The notes beneath the pieces are model-generated. The model was not told the origin of the DNA and did not search any database. It saw nothing but the letters and a program-made list of their open reading frames with translations. From a bacterium (GTDB lineage: Bacteria > CSSED10-310 > JAJRTK01), in assembly GCA_024278345.1 (NCBI GenBank), contig JAJRTK010000116.1, positions 1-42,407 on the forward strand: a stretch of 42,407 bases of DNA. The letters run 5' to 3'. Position 1 is the first letter of the stretch, and every line of letters begins with the position of its first letter. Positions 6,148-13,280 of this stretch are shown piece after piece. A program made the position numbers and the translations under genes.

Positions 6148-6763
6148 AATCCTCCGCCAGCTCCTGGATGGTGTCTCCGGACTGGAACCGGTCTCCAAGC
6201 GTCTCGATGGTGATCCTGGTTCCTGCGACCACTGGCAGGCCACCCGAAATTCCGGGGCGGATCTCCACCGTCCTCGGGCTGTCGGGGCTTCGGTCCGGCC
6301 GGGTGATCAGGTAGATGCGGCAGGGCCATCCCTGGGAATCGTAATCGACGCGCCTCAGGTAGGGAAGGAGCACTGCCTTCAATCCCAACTGCCCCCCCCG
6401 GGACGCGTTGATGACATCTCCGGCGTGTTGGACGAAGAGGTCCAGGCCATCCGTTTTGAACACCTTGTTGGCCAGCGGATGGCGAATCCCCAGCTCCCGG
6501 GCTGCGAACTCCACCGCGCGGCGGATCTTCCGCATGGGCATCCGCTTGACGCGGCGCAATGCGTCCAGGACATAGGCTTCCACGAGGTTGATGGGCGACA
6601 GGTGGCTCAACTCGGGTTCCGGCAAATCGATCACGGGTGGAGAAAACTTTTCGCCCGACGAATACCGTCGCCCGCGAACCCATGTCCTGAGCGTCGATGG
6701 GGCCAGGCCAAGATAGAGCGCCGCTTCGGTCAACCCGTAGTTGGGAAGTTCCAAGGTATCCAT
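6062..6763 (-). CDS. DUF433 antitoxin with N-terminal MerR-like HTH
   Basis: 233 residues from the ATG at 6763 (AGGAG ahead). Residues about 10-32 are a MerR/HTH_17-like DNA-binding segment (LTEAALYLGLAPSTLRTWVRG). The middle (about 55-130) is helical. The C-terminal 50 residues carry the DUF433 signature GGLPVVAGTRITIETL...GDTIQELAEDYGL. DUF433 proteins are antitoxins of PIN-like toxins, and the HTH would allow the complex to autorepress its own operon. The gene overlaps both its upstream neighbour (34 bases) and the toxin (86 bases). Confidence 0.75.
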   Translation of the reverse strand: MDTLELPNYGLTEAALYLGLAPSTLRTWVRGRRYSSGEKFSPPVIDLPEPELSHLSPINLVEAYVLDALRRVKRMPMRKIRRAVEFAARELGIRHPLANKVFKTDGLDLFVQHAGDVINASRGGQLGLKAVLLPYLRRVDYDSQGWPCRIYLITRPDRSPDSPRTVEIRPGISGGLPVVAGTRITIETLGDRFQSGDTIQELAEDYGLEETQVEEGVRSWATLQSQAARKRAA

Positions 6764-7044
6764 GCCGCGACTCTCCTGTTTTTCCGCACTGGTGAAAGCG
6801 TCTCCATTGCGTGTTCTTGCTTTGCCGGTAAGGAACTGCCCTGCAAGACACACGTTTTTCGGGAAGCGTGCCAAACATCATCGGCCACTGCTTTTATGTC
6901 CGCCTCGATGGCCTGTTCCATTCCCTGCCCCGCATGTGCCTCAACTTTTGGCCATAGCGTGATTTTCCATCCACCGGTCCAAAGTCCATGCCAGAGAAGC
7001 GGCAAGCTTTTGAGCCTGAGGTGTTTCCGTCGTTTCTCCTTCAT
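6730..7044 (-). CDS. Small basic protein at the head of the toxin-antitoxin operon, unknown
   Basis: 104 residues from the ATG at 7044, preceded by a leader (AAACAGGAGTGTCGCG) nearly identical to the one before the antitoxin ATG, which suggests a local duplication. The N-terminus is rich in Lys and Arg, followed by a Trp-rich stretch and a helical acidic region. No family was recognised. Its last 34 bases overlap the antitoxin start in another frame. It could be a leader peptide or a third component of the module. Confidence 0.5.
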   Translation of the reverse strand: MKEKRRKHLRLKSLPLLWHGLWTGGWKITLWPKVEAHAGQGMEQAIEADIKAVADDVWHASRKTCVLQGSSLPAKQEHAMETLSPVRKNRRVAAWIPWNFPTTG

Positions 7045-7406
7045 CGCGACACTCCTGTTTCGCCGTTGTGGGACAACATCCCCAAAAGGGTTCACCCAGA
7101 AACGAAAACACTGTTTCCTACCTACCGATCATAATCCTTCGCGGAAGAAAACGCCAGGATCTCCTTGTGCATCGTTTCTCCCCACCCCTGATTCCTCCTC
7201 CATGGGGCATCTCCCAACGGCCACGAAGGAGCCGGAGGAGCGGACTGCATCATCCTTCCCCGCCCGGGTTCGAGGCCGGGCACCCCAGACGATTTGCCCG
7301 GGGCGTCTCCCCCGCGACACTCCCGTCCCGGGCAAACCGTCTTTTTCTCCGTTTTTCAACTTTCAATGCGACGTAGCGGGGACGTCACCGCTCCAGGAGA
7401 TTCAGG
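7045..7406. other. Divergent intergenic region between cargo operon and replication genes; 10-bp inverted repeat
   Basis: No convincing gene in 362 bases. A perfect 10-bp inverted repeat, TTTGCCCGGG (7293-7302) and CCCGGGCAAA (7327-7336), with a 24-base spacer lies 70 bases before the replication gene; TTTTT follows at 7342-7346. It could be an operator or a weak terminator. On the minus strand TATGAT occurs near 7130, a possible -10 for the cargo operon, but with a poor -35. Confidence 0.5.
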
Positions 7407-7769
7407 ATGTCGCACCCTAGACACAAGGATCTGAAAAGGCTCATCGCGATCATGGCAAAGAAGCAACGGCAGAAGCACGCGCAGGCAACTGGACAGCGGC
7501 TCCGAGCCGCCCGGCGGGCATATCTCCGCAGCCACTACATCGCCTACGGATACCTTCACGGACGCTCCATCGCCCGGATGGAAGCCCCCGGGACCATGCG
7601 GCTTGTGGATATCGACCAGGTGCTGAAAATCTTTCGTGCTCGCCATCCAGGTGCGCCCAAGGAGCGGGCCCAAGCCACGGTGATCCTTCTCGAAGAACTT
7701 TATGCCTGGAACTGCAACATCAAGATGCGCCTTCAGGTATTCTCCGGGATGCTGAAGGTGGCGGCATGA
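7407..7769 (+). CDS. Small basic protein before the primase-helicase, unknown
   Basis: 120 residues; AGGAG lies seven bases before the ATG. The first 55 residues are strongly basic (Lys, Arg, His, Gln) and helical, suggesting nucleic-acid binding; the remainder is helical without a known motif. Its stop overlaps the primase-helicase start as ATGA, so the two are translationally coupled. A role in origin recognition or helicase loading would fit this position but is inference. Confidence 0.7.
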   Translation: MSHPRHKDLKRLIAIMAKKQRQKHAQATGQRLRAARRAYLRSHYIAYGYLHGRSIARMEAPGTMRLVDIDQVLKIFRARHPGAPKERAQATVILLEELYAWNCNIKMRLQVFSGMLKVAA

Positions 7770-10327
7770 TGACGGCGCGGGACAACCATGATTGGAGCAG
7801 GGAACACGTCTACTATGCGCTGCGTCTGCTGGTCCCCCGGGGGCAGGTCACGGAGCTTCGGGCGCTCAATGTCCGCCGTGGCCGCGGCCGGCCTTTTCAG
7901 AGCAGTGGGTACTTCGACGATTTGGACGCGATGGCAGATGCAGCGGCCATACTGTCCGGACAGGCGGACGGAGTCTATTTCCTCCCGAATCCCGTGGACA
8001 AGCGACTACTGGCAAGGTCGTGCAACAAGCTCAAGGACTATCCCAAGCGGACGACCACGGATGCTGAAATCACGAGACGCGTAGTCCTGCTCCTTGACTT
8101 CGACGCCATCCGACCGGCGGGGATTCCGGCCACTGACTCTGAACATACCATGGCCATCGACAGGGCCAGAGCCGCACGAGACCGCCTGCATGGTGTCGGT
8201 TTTCCGCCTCCTGTCTTGGCCGATTCAGGAAACGGTGCCCATCTGGTCTATCGCGTGGATCTGCCTCGGGATGACAAAGGGCTACTAAAACGCTGCCTCG
8301 AAGGTGCCGCTTTCCTTTTCGACGATATCGCTGTGCAGGTGGATCGGACGGTCTACAACGCAGCCCGGATTTGGAAGATGTACGGCACTCTTGCCCGGAA
8401 AGGGGACGGCGCTCCAGGGCAGCCCCACCGCTACGCGTTGATCCTTGATGCCCCGGAGCAGCTTGACGTCGTTCCTGAAAAGCTCCTGCTGTCGCTGGCG
8501 GACGCAGCTCCAAAAGTGCCGACTCCAAAGCCACGGAATGTCGTCACGCTCCAGCATCGTTCGTTCGACCTTGAAAACTGGCTCCGGGACCACAGCGTCC
8601 CGGTCGCTCCTCCGGTCCCCTGGTCCGGCGGCCGGCTGTGGCGATTCCTGGAACGATGCCCCTTTGATGCTCAGCATAAGGGGCGCGAGTTCCATATCGC
8701 GGAGCTTCCGTCCGGGGCCATCAGTGCCGGGTGTCAGCACGCGACCTGCCCTGGGAGCAAGGCCAATGGTAATGCGTGGGATTTGGTGCGGGAGCTATTC
8801 GAGCCCGGCTACAAAGATAAACAGGCAAAGTCGCGGCCGAAAAGAGCGAAGAAAAGAACACCGGCCAAGGCTGATCCCGGTGCGGAGGCTCCACCGGATG
8901 GAGGCAAGCTCCTTTGGGCGCCACTCACGGACTATGGCAATGCGGAGCGACTCATGGAAGCGGCTCTCGATAAAGATGGCACACCGCTCCTCCGATGGTG
9001 CGGGCAAAGGGATCGGTGGCTCTACTGGACAAAAAAGCGATGGTGCTGGGACGAAACAGGGATTGCCGAACGGTACGCCAAACGCACGATTCGGCAGCTT
9101 TATGAGGCTGCAATCGACATAAAAAACGACGACTACCGCGAACAGCTCCGGACCCATGCCCGCCGCTCGGAATCCGCTGGCCGGTTGAAGAACATGCTGG
9201 AACTTTTCAAGACCGAGCCAGGAATCGGTGTGCTCATGGACGACCTCGACGCCAACGATTGGCTCTTGAACTGCCAAAACGGGGAGGTGGATCTCAGGAC
9301 TGGCGAGCTGCATCCGCACCGTAAAGAGAGCCTCTGCACGAAGATCGTCAGAGCGAGCTACGGGAAAGATGCGGAGTGCCGTGAGTGGGAAGACTTCCTC
9401 TACTACATCATGGACGGAGATACCGAGCTCGTCCGGTTCCTTCAGCGGGCACTGGGGTATTCTCTCACGGGGGTTCCGGCTCAGGAGCTCTTTTTCTGCT
9501 ACGGCCTTGGAGCGAACGGAAAGTCCGTATATCTGGAGGTGATATCCCGGATCCTGGCCGATTATGCGGGGGAAGCGGCCCAAGGGCTCATGCTGGAAAA
9601 AAAGAGCGAACAGCACCAGACGGAGATCGCCGACCTGACCGGAAGGCGGTTTGTCACCAGCGAGGAAGTCTCCTCCACCTCCATTCTTGACGAAGGAAAG
9701 GTGAAGCGGCTCACTAGCGGAAGGAACATAAAAGCGCGATTCATGCGACAGGACCTCTTCGAATTCCGACCGACACACAAACTGTGGCTCGCGGTCAACC
9801 ACAAACCGCGGATCCGGAGCCAAGACAAAGGGATTTGGCGACGGATCAAGATGATCCCCTTCCGCGTCACGATTCCAGACAAGGATCAGAAACCATTTTC
9901 GGATGTTGTGCATGGGTTCCTCAGCGAAAGCGATGCCATTGTGCGCTGGCTCGTGAATGGCTGCCTGGAGTGGCAGCGGCAGGGCTTGAACCCCCCGCGG
10001 GCTATCCATGCAGCCATCGAAGACTACCGGGACGACATGGATATTCTGGGCCGGTTTTTGCGTGAGAAAACCGTGGCGGAATCGGAAGCGTGGATCCAGT
10101 CATCAGTTCTTTATAAGGCCTACCAGGCATGGGCGGAGCAGCAAGGCATGAAGCGACCCTGGACGCAGACCGCGTTTTCATTGCGGCTCCAGGATCGCGG
10201 GATGTCGAAAATCACCCGAGGAACAGTCCGCTGGCTCGGGATCCGCCTTCGAGCCGAACTGGAGGGTTTGGAGGGTCCGGAACAACCCTCCACTGACTAT
10301 CCATCAGGGCAAGCTCAATGGAATTAG
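7766..10327 (+). CDS. Replicative primase (AEP type) fused to SF3 helicase (D5/P4-like)
   Basis: 853 residues. The N-terminal part is an archaeo-eukaryotic primase domain: motif I LLLDFDAIRP (Asp111, Asp113), motif II SGNGAHLVY (His159), and motif III near RIWKMYGTLARKGD. A zinc-binding segment follows (CPF...H...GCQHATC, about 290-325). After a basic linker (about 350-370) come a D5_N-like helical region and an SF3 helicase with Walker A GLGANGKS (about 580-587), Walker B-like FVTSEEV (about 631-637) and sensor LAVNHKPR. This is the all-in-one replication initiator of many temperate phages and satellites: it melts the origin, unwinds and primes. The last ~20 codons run into the GGAGGG repeat array, so its likely binding site overlaps its own 3' end. 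Confidence 0.93.
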   Translation: MMTARDNHDWSREHVYYALRLLVPRGQVTELRALNVRRGRGRPFQSSGYFDDLDAMADAAAILSGQADGVYFLPNPVDKRLLARSCNKLKDYPKRTTTDAEITRRVVLLLDFDAIRPAGIPATDSEHTMAIDRARAARDRLHGVGFPPPVLADSGNGAHLVYRVDLPRDDKGLLKRCLEGAAFLFDDIAVQVDRTVYNAARIWKMYGTLARKGDGAPGQPHRYALILDAPEQLDVVPEKLLLSLADAAPKVPTPKPRNVVTLQHRSFDLENWLRDHSVPVAPPVPWSGGRLWRFLERCPFDAQHKGREFHIAELPSGAISAGCQHATCPGSKANGNAWDLVRELFEPGYKDKQAKSRPKRAKKRTPAKADPGAEAPPDGGKLLWAPLTDYGNAERLMEAALDKDGTPLLRWCGQRDRWLYWTKKRWCWDETGIAERYAKRTIRQLYEAAIDIKNDDYREQLRTHARRSESAGRLKNMLELFKTEPGIGVLMDDLDANDWLLNCQNGEVDLRTGELHPHRKESLCTKIVRASYGKDAECREWEDFLYYIMDGDTELVRFLQRALGYSLTGVPAQELFFCYGLGANGKSVYLEVISRILADYAGEAAQGLMLEKKSEQHQTEIADLTGRRFVTSEEVSSTSILDEGKVKRLTSGRNIKARFMRQDLFEFRPTHKLWLAVNHKPRIRSQDKGIWRRIKMIPFRVTIPDKDQKPFSDVVHGFLSESDAIVRWLVNGCLEWQRQGLNPPRAIHAAIEDYRDDMDILGRFLREKTVAESEAWIQSSVLYKAYQAWAEQQGMKRPWTQTAFSLRLQDRGMSKITRGTVRWLGIRLRAELEGLEGPEQPSTDYPSGQAQWN

Positions 10328-10545
10328 TGGATTACAACCTGGAGTGGAGGGTTGGAGGGTTTGGAGGGTTTGCATATCCCTTACGCGTGCGCGCGCGCGC
10401 ACACCCACAATCCCTCTTATTGGGATGATGGTGTTGCTGACTAACCCTCCAACCCTCCAAATTTATACATTAACCAGTTGAAAGAAAAGAAAAAAGAATG
10501 ATTCTCCAAACCCTCCAAAACCCTCCACAAACCCTCCAACCCTCC
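10261..10545. repeat. Iteron-like GGAGGG/CCCTCC array, candidate replication origin
   Basis: Twelve copies of one hexamer. GGAGGG occurs at 10261, 10270, 10346, 10354 and 10363. Its complement CCCTCC occurs at 10286, 10445, 10453, 10511, 10521, 10532 and 10540. Most copies are flanked by TT/AA and spaced 8-11 bases apart, about one helical turn. The forward copies cluster left of a GC-alternating tract and an AT-rich stretch (10457-10500), and the reverse copies cluster right of it. The layout, next to the SF3 helicase gene, resembles iteron origins. Three forward copies in a row are also G-quadruplex-prone. Confidence 0.75.
10382..10404. other. Alternating purine-pyrimidine (CG/CA) tract, possible Z-DNA
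   Basis: Twenty-three bases alternate strictly between pyrimidine and purine, mostly as repeated GC with flanking CA and TA steps. It lies between the two halves of the repeat array. Such tracts can flip to left-handed DNA under negative supercoiling. Confidence 0.7.
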
Positions 10546-11031
10546 AGCCAGCATTTCAGTGACTCCCTGAGGGCGGGACGCCAGGGAGAGGACTACATCA
10601 AGGCCCTGCTGGAGGAACAAGGATTCCGCGTCACCAGAGCCACCATGCCGGCACAACGGCGCGGGATTGACCTTTTCGTTAGCAGACCCAAATCAGTGGA
10701 GGTCAAGACATGCTGGACGAAAAGATGTTTCCTCGAGTTCGCCAGGTTTACCAGGGGCATCCACGAGCCCAGCGGGTTGGCGACTACGGAGGCCGATTGG
10801 TGGGCCATCGTGCGGCCTGGGGATGAGCCGAAGGTCTACTGGTGCCGCCCTGCCATCCTTTGGAAGCGCTGTAGCCAATGGATGGAGAGGTATGGCCAGG
10901 CCTATGGGCCACAAGAAAGGGGAGGCCGAGCAAAGAGCCACGGGGTCATGGTGCCGTGGCAGGATATCGCCAGTGTGGCGACAGCCGGTCCGGCTGAAAG
11001 GCACGAGGCCAGCATCGAACGAGGGGAGTAA
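10498..11031 (+). CDS. PD-(D/E)xK nuclease, Holliday-junction-resolvase-like
   Basis: 177 residues. The fold signature is clear: GRQGEDYIKALLEEQGF (Glu31), RGIDLFVS (Asp58), then SVEVKT (Glu68, Lys70), the order seen in archaeal Hjc-type and related restriction-like resolvases. The first ~20 residues (LQNPPQTLQP) are encoded by the repeat array, so the ATG at 10498, with only a poor A-rich ribosome site, may not be the real start; no other in-frame ATG occurs before residue 50. It probably resolves branched DNA before packaging, since it lies between the replication and terminase genes. Confidence 0.75.
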   Translation: MILQTLQNPPQTLQPSSQHFSDSLRAGRQGEDYIKALLEEQGFRVTRATMPAQRRGIDLFVSRPKSVEVKTCWTKRCFLEFARFTRGIHEPSGLATTEADWWAIVRPGDEPKVYWCRPAILWKRCSQWMERYGQAYGPQERGGRAKSHGVMVPWQDIASVATAGPAERHEASIERGE

Positions 11032-11035
11032 TGAT

Positions 11036-11064
11036 TTGACAATGGACTCCAGAGATAGCATAAT
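11036..11064 (+). promoter_or_regulatory. Strong sigma70-like promoter at the start of the candidate late-regulator gene
   Basis: TTGACA (11036-11041) and CATAAT (11059-11064) are spaced exactly 17 bases apart; the hexamers match 6/6 and 5/6. The predicted start (about 11071) lies inside the beginning of the following ORF, so a transcript from here would begin at or after its first codons. It is well placed to drive terminase and late genes. Confidence 0.55.
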
Positions 11065-11593
11065 AAACTTGGTGCCCGAGGTGTCTCCAAATGAGCTTCT
11101 GGAAGTCATCAAGGCGGCAAAGAATGGGAAGCTCCGTGCCCATGGCATGGGGCTTTTGTGCGTACTGCGGACCGATGCTCTGGAGCATTTTTTGTGTGTC
11201 AGAATGCGCAAAGTGCGCAACGCTAGCCGGAATTCAGGGCTGAATCTTGCCACGGTGGAAACTATTTTGCGGATGGGATTGGAGGGGATATCCTCCAGGC
11301 GCATTGCTCAGCGGCTGGGAATCGCTGTCCGCACTGCTCAATGGCTGTGGCGCCAGTTCCTGGAAGAGTCGTGCCGGGTCATCCCGGAGCTGCTCCGTCC
11401 CAGGCTTGCCTGGGAGCGCGAAGCTCTCGAACTCCAGTGCGACGAGAGCCACGGCCGCCGGTGGCGGAACGGGAAAACGTTATTGCTCAGGGAAGAAGAC
11501 GCGAGTGGCCGCCCCGTGGGGAAACCACGGCACGTGCCAGTGAGCAACTATCGGGCGGAAATCTGCGGGTCGTGCGCAGCCAAAAGGTGGTGA
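11042..11593 (+). CDS. HTH protein with possible Cys/His zinc site; candidate late-gene regulator
   Basis: 183 residues from the ATG at 11042. A TTG at 11036 is better spaced from GAGGGGAG (11021-11028), and a GTG at 11072 would suit the internal promoter, so the start is uncertain. Residues about 78-106 form a helix-turn-helix (ISSRRIAQRLGIAVRTAQWLW). The C-terminal part holds LQCDESH and ICGSC, a possible Cys-His-Cys-Cys metal site. I do not recognise the family. Position directly before the terminase genes suggests a Q-like late activator or antiterminator; a second DNA-recognition subunit for packaging is the alternative. Confidence 0.6.
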   Translation: MDSRDSIINLVPEVSPNELLEVIKAAKNGKLRAHGMGLLCVLRTDALEHFLCVRMRKVRNASRNSGLNLATVETILRMGLEGISSRRIAQRLGIAVRTAQWLWRQFLEESCRVIPELLRPRLAWEREALELQCDESHGRRWRNGKTLLLREEDASGRPVGKPRHVPVSNYRAEICGSCAAKRW

Positions 11594-11596
11594 CTC

Positions 11597-12010
11597 ATGG
11601 CGAAGCGGAGAAAATATGCTCCCGAAGTCAAGGCGGCAGTCCTGGCCGCACTTCTGGCGGGTCAGCGAGTCAGCGATGTCGCCGAAAAATACAAGATGCC
11701 CCGGGCGACGGTGAGCGCCTGGAAGTGCCTGCAAAATAACGGGACATCACTAGCAACCCTTACAGCCGAAAAAAAGGAAACCATCGGAGAACTCCTCTTC
11801 GGATATCTCAAGGAAAACCTCCGTGCGCTTCGTGTTCAATCGCAAGTCTTCCAGGACAAGGACTGGCTCAAGTCCCAAGGGGCTGCGGAGCTTGGCACGC
11901 TCCATGGGATTCAGACGGACAAGGCCGTTCGCCTTCTCGAAGCGCTCGATGGAGGAGACGAAATCCACCAGGACCTACATCCCCCACACACCCACCCCTC
12001 GCCAGGCTGA
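11597..12010 (+). CDS. terS: Terminase small subunit-like HTH protein
   Basis: 137 residues. The N-terminal 45 residues are a transposase/terminase-type HTH (GQRVSDVAEKYKMPRATVSAWK); the central part is a long helical region suited to ring assembly; the tail is His/Pro-rich. Small terminases recognise phage DNA at the packaging site and regulate the large subunit. It overlaps the large-subunit gene by 62 bases, which supports the assignment. Confidence 0.75.
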   Translation: MAKRRKYAPEVKAAVLAALLAGQRVSDVAEKYKMPRATVSAWKCLQNNGTSLATLTAEKKETIGELLFGYLKENLRALRVQSQVFQDKDWLKSQGAAELGTLHGIQTDKAVRLLEALDGGDEIHQDLHPPHTHPSPG

Positions 12011-13280
12011 GTTCCTCGCACTGGATTGCTTGGAGGCGTTCTACGGTGGCGCCGCCGGGGGCGGAAAGAGTGACGCTCTGCTCATGGCGGCGCTGCGGTA
12101 TGTGGATGCCCCTGGTTACGCGGCCATCCTTTTCCGGCGCACCTATCAGGACCTGGCCCTGCCCGGCGCTCTCATGGATCGGGCTTCGCACTGGCTCGCC
12201 GGGTCGGATGCCTCGTGGAACGGAACGACCCGGACCTGGACCTTCCCCGGTGGAGCCACGCTTTCCTTCGGGTATTTGGCTCACGAGCAGGACAAGTTTC
12301 GATACCAAGGGGCGGAGTTCCAGTTCGTCGGGTTCGACGAGCTGACGCAGTTTTCGGAATCGGCCTACCGGTACCTGTTTTCCAGGCTCCGGCGGCTGGC
12401 TGGCTCGGCGGTACCGCTTCGGATGCGCGGGGCGTCGAATCCCGGCGGGCTCGGTCACGCCTGGGTCAAGCAGAGATTCCTAGTGGAAGGCCAGGCCGCG
12501 GGCCGACCGTTCATCCCCGCCAGGCTCTCCGACAATCCGCACCTGGATCGGGAGGAATACGAAAAAAGCCTGTTGCTGCTCGATCCCACCACCAGGCAAC
12601 AGCTCCTGGATGGGGATTGGGACGCGAGGCCACCGGGCAAGAAGTTCCGCCGGGAGTGGTTCGAGATTGTCAAGAAGGCGCCCCGGCAACTCCGTTGGTC
12701 CCGTTTTTGGGACTTGGCCTCGACGGAACCCAAGTCGGGTCGGGATCCTGACTGGACCGTGGGGCTGCTCTTGGGCGAGGCCAGGGGCGAATACTGGATC
12801 GCCGACATCAGGCGGGCGAGACTGAATCCTGGCGGAGTCGAGCGGCTCATCCGGCAGACGGCTATCATGGATACGCCACGGGTAGAGATTTGCATCGAGC
12901 AGGAGCCGGGCTCAAGCGGCAAGAGCCTCATCTGGTATTACCAGACACATGTATTGCAGGGTTTTGCCGTCTACGGGATCCGCGCCACAGGCTCCAAAGA
13001 AACAAGGGCCAATCCGGTGAGTGCCGCCGCACAGGCTGGACTGATCCACGTCGTTGAAGGCCCGTGGCTCGGCGAGCTCTTCGACGAGCTCGAGGTCTTT
13101 CCCGGGGGGGCTCATGATGATCAGGTGGACGCACTCTCTGGGGCGTTCGCAAAGATTGCTGGTAGTGGCAGCCGTTTGAGTGGCGATTGGCGGGGATCTC
13201 CTCGCTTATCTCCGTTGGCCGAGGCTCTTCAGAGAGATCGCAATGCCGTGGTGACGGCGAAGGCAAAGGTGCGATGGTGA
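11949..13280 (+). CDS. terL: Terminase large subunit (packaging ATPase-nuclease)
   Basis: 443 residues from the ATG at 11949; an upstream extension of the frame to 11823 runs within terS and is unlikely. The ATPase domain has Walker A GGAAGGGKS (33-41) and Walker B FVGFDE (Asp130-Glu131). The RNase H-like nuclease domain has FWDLAST (Asp254) and GAHDDQVDAL (Asp389, Asp390, Asp393). It cuts concatemers and pumps DNA through the portal. The stop overlaps the portal start (ATGGTGA). Confidence 0.95.
   Translation: MEETKSTRTYIPHTPTPRQAEFLALDCLEAFYGGAAGGGKSDALLMAALRYVDAPGYAAILFRRTYQDLALPGALMDRASHWLAGSDASWNGTTRTWTFPGGATLSFGYLAHEQDKFRYQGAEFQFVGFDELTQFSESAYRYLFSRLRRLAGSAVPLRMRGASNPGGLGHAWVKQRFLVEGQAAGRPFIPARLSDNPHLDREEYEKSLLLLDPTTRQQLLDGDWDARPPGKKFRREWFEIVKKAPRQLRWSRFWDLASTEPKSGRDPDWTVGLLLGEARGEYWIADIRRARLNPGGVERLIRQTAIMDTPRVEICIEQEPGSSGKSLIWYYQTHVLQGFAVYGIRATGSKETRANPVSAAAQAGLIHVVEGPWLGELFDELEVFPGGAHDDQVDALSGAFAKIAGSGSRLSGDWRGSPRLSPLAEALQRDRNAVVTAKAKVRW

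Noticed and set aside
7262-7290. GGTTCGAGGCC resembling a tRNA T-arm
   Set aside because: No acceptor, D or anticodon arms fit around it and the stem/loop sizes are wrong.
7129-7359. A 76-codon minus-strand frame in the 7045-7406 gap
   Set aside because: It has only a TTG start without ribosome site and a low-complexity Gly/Arg translation.
4346-7420. A 1024-codon open frame on the plus strand
   Set aside because: It is antisense to five minus-strand genes that have ribosome sites, overlaps and recognisable domains (DUF433, PIN-like, signal peptide). Its translation is low-complexity and lacks any domain, as expected of an antisense frame in GC-rich DNA.
8795-10009. A 404-codon minus-strand frame inside the primase-helicase gene
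   Set aside because: The plus strand carries clear primase and helicase motifs here; the minus frame has none.
10667-11041. N-terminal extension of the HTH regulator frame through the nuclease gene
   Set aside because: It overlaps a nuclease with intact catalytic motifs in another frame, and starts exist at 11036/11042.
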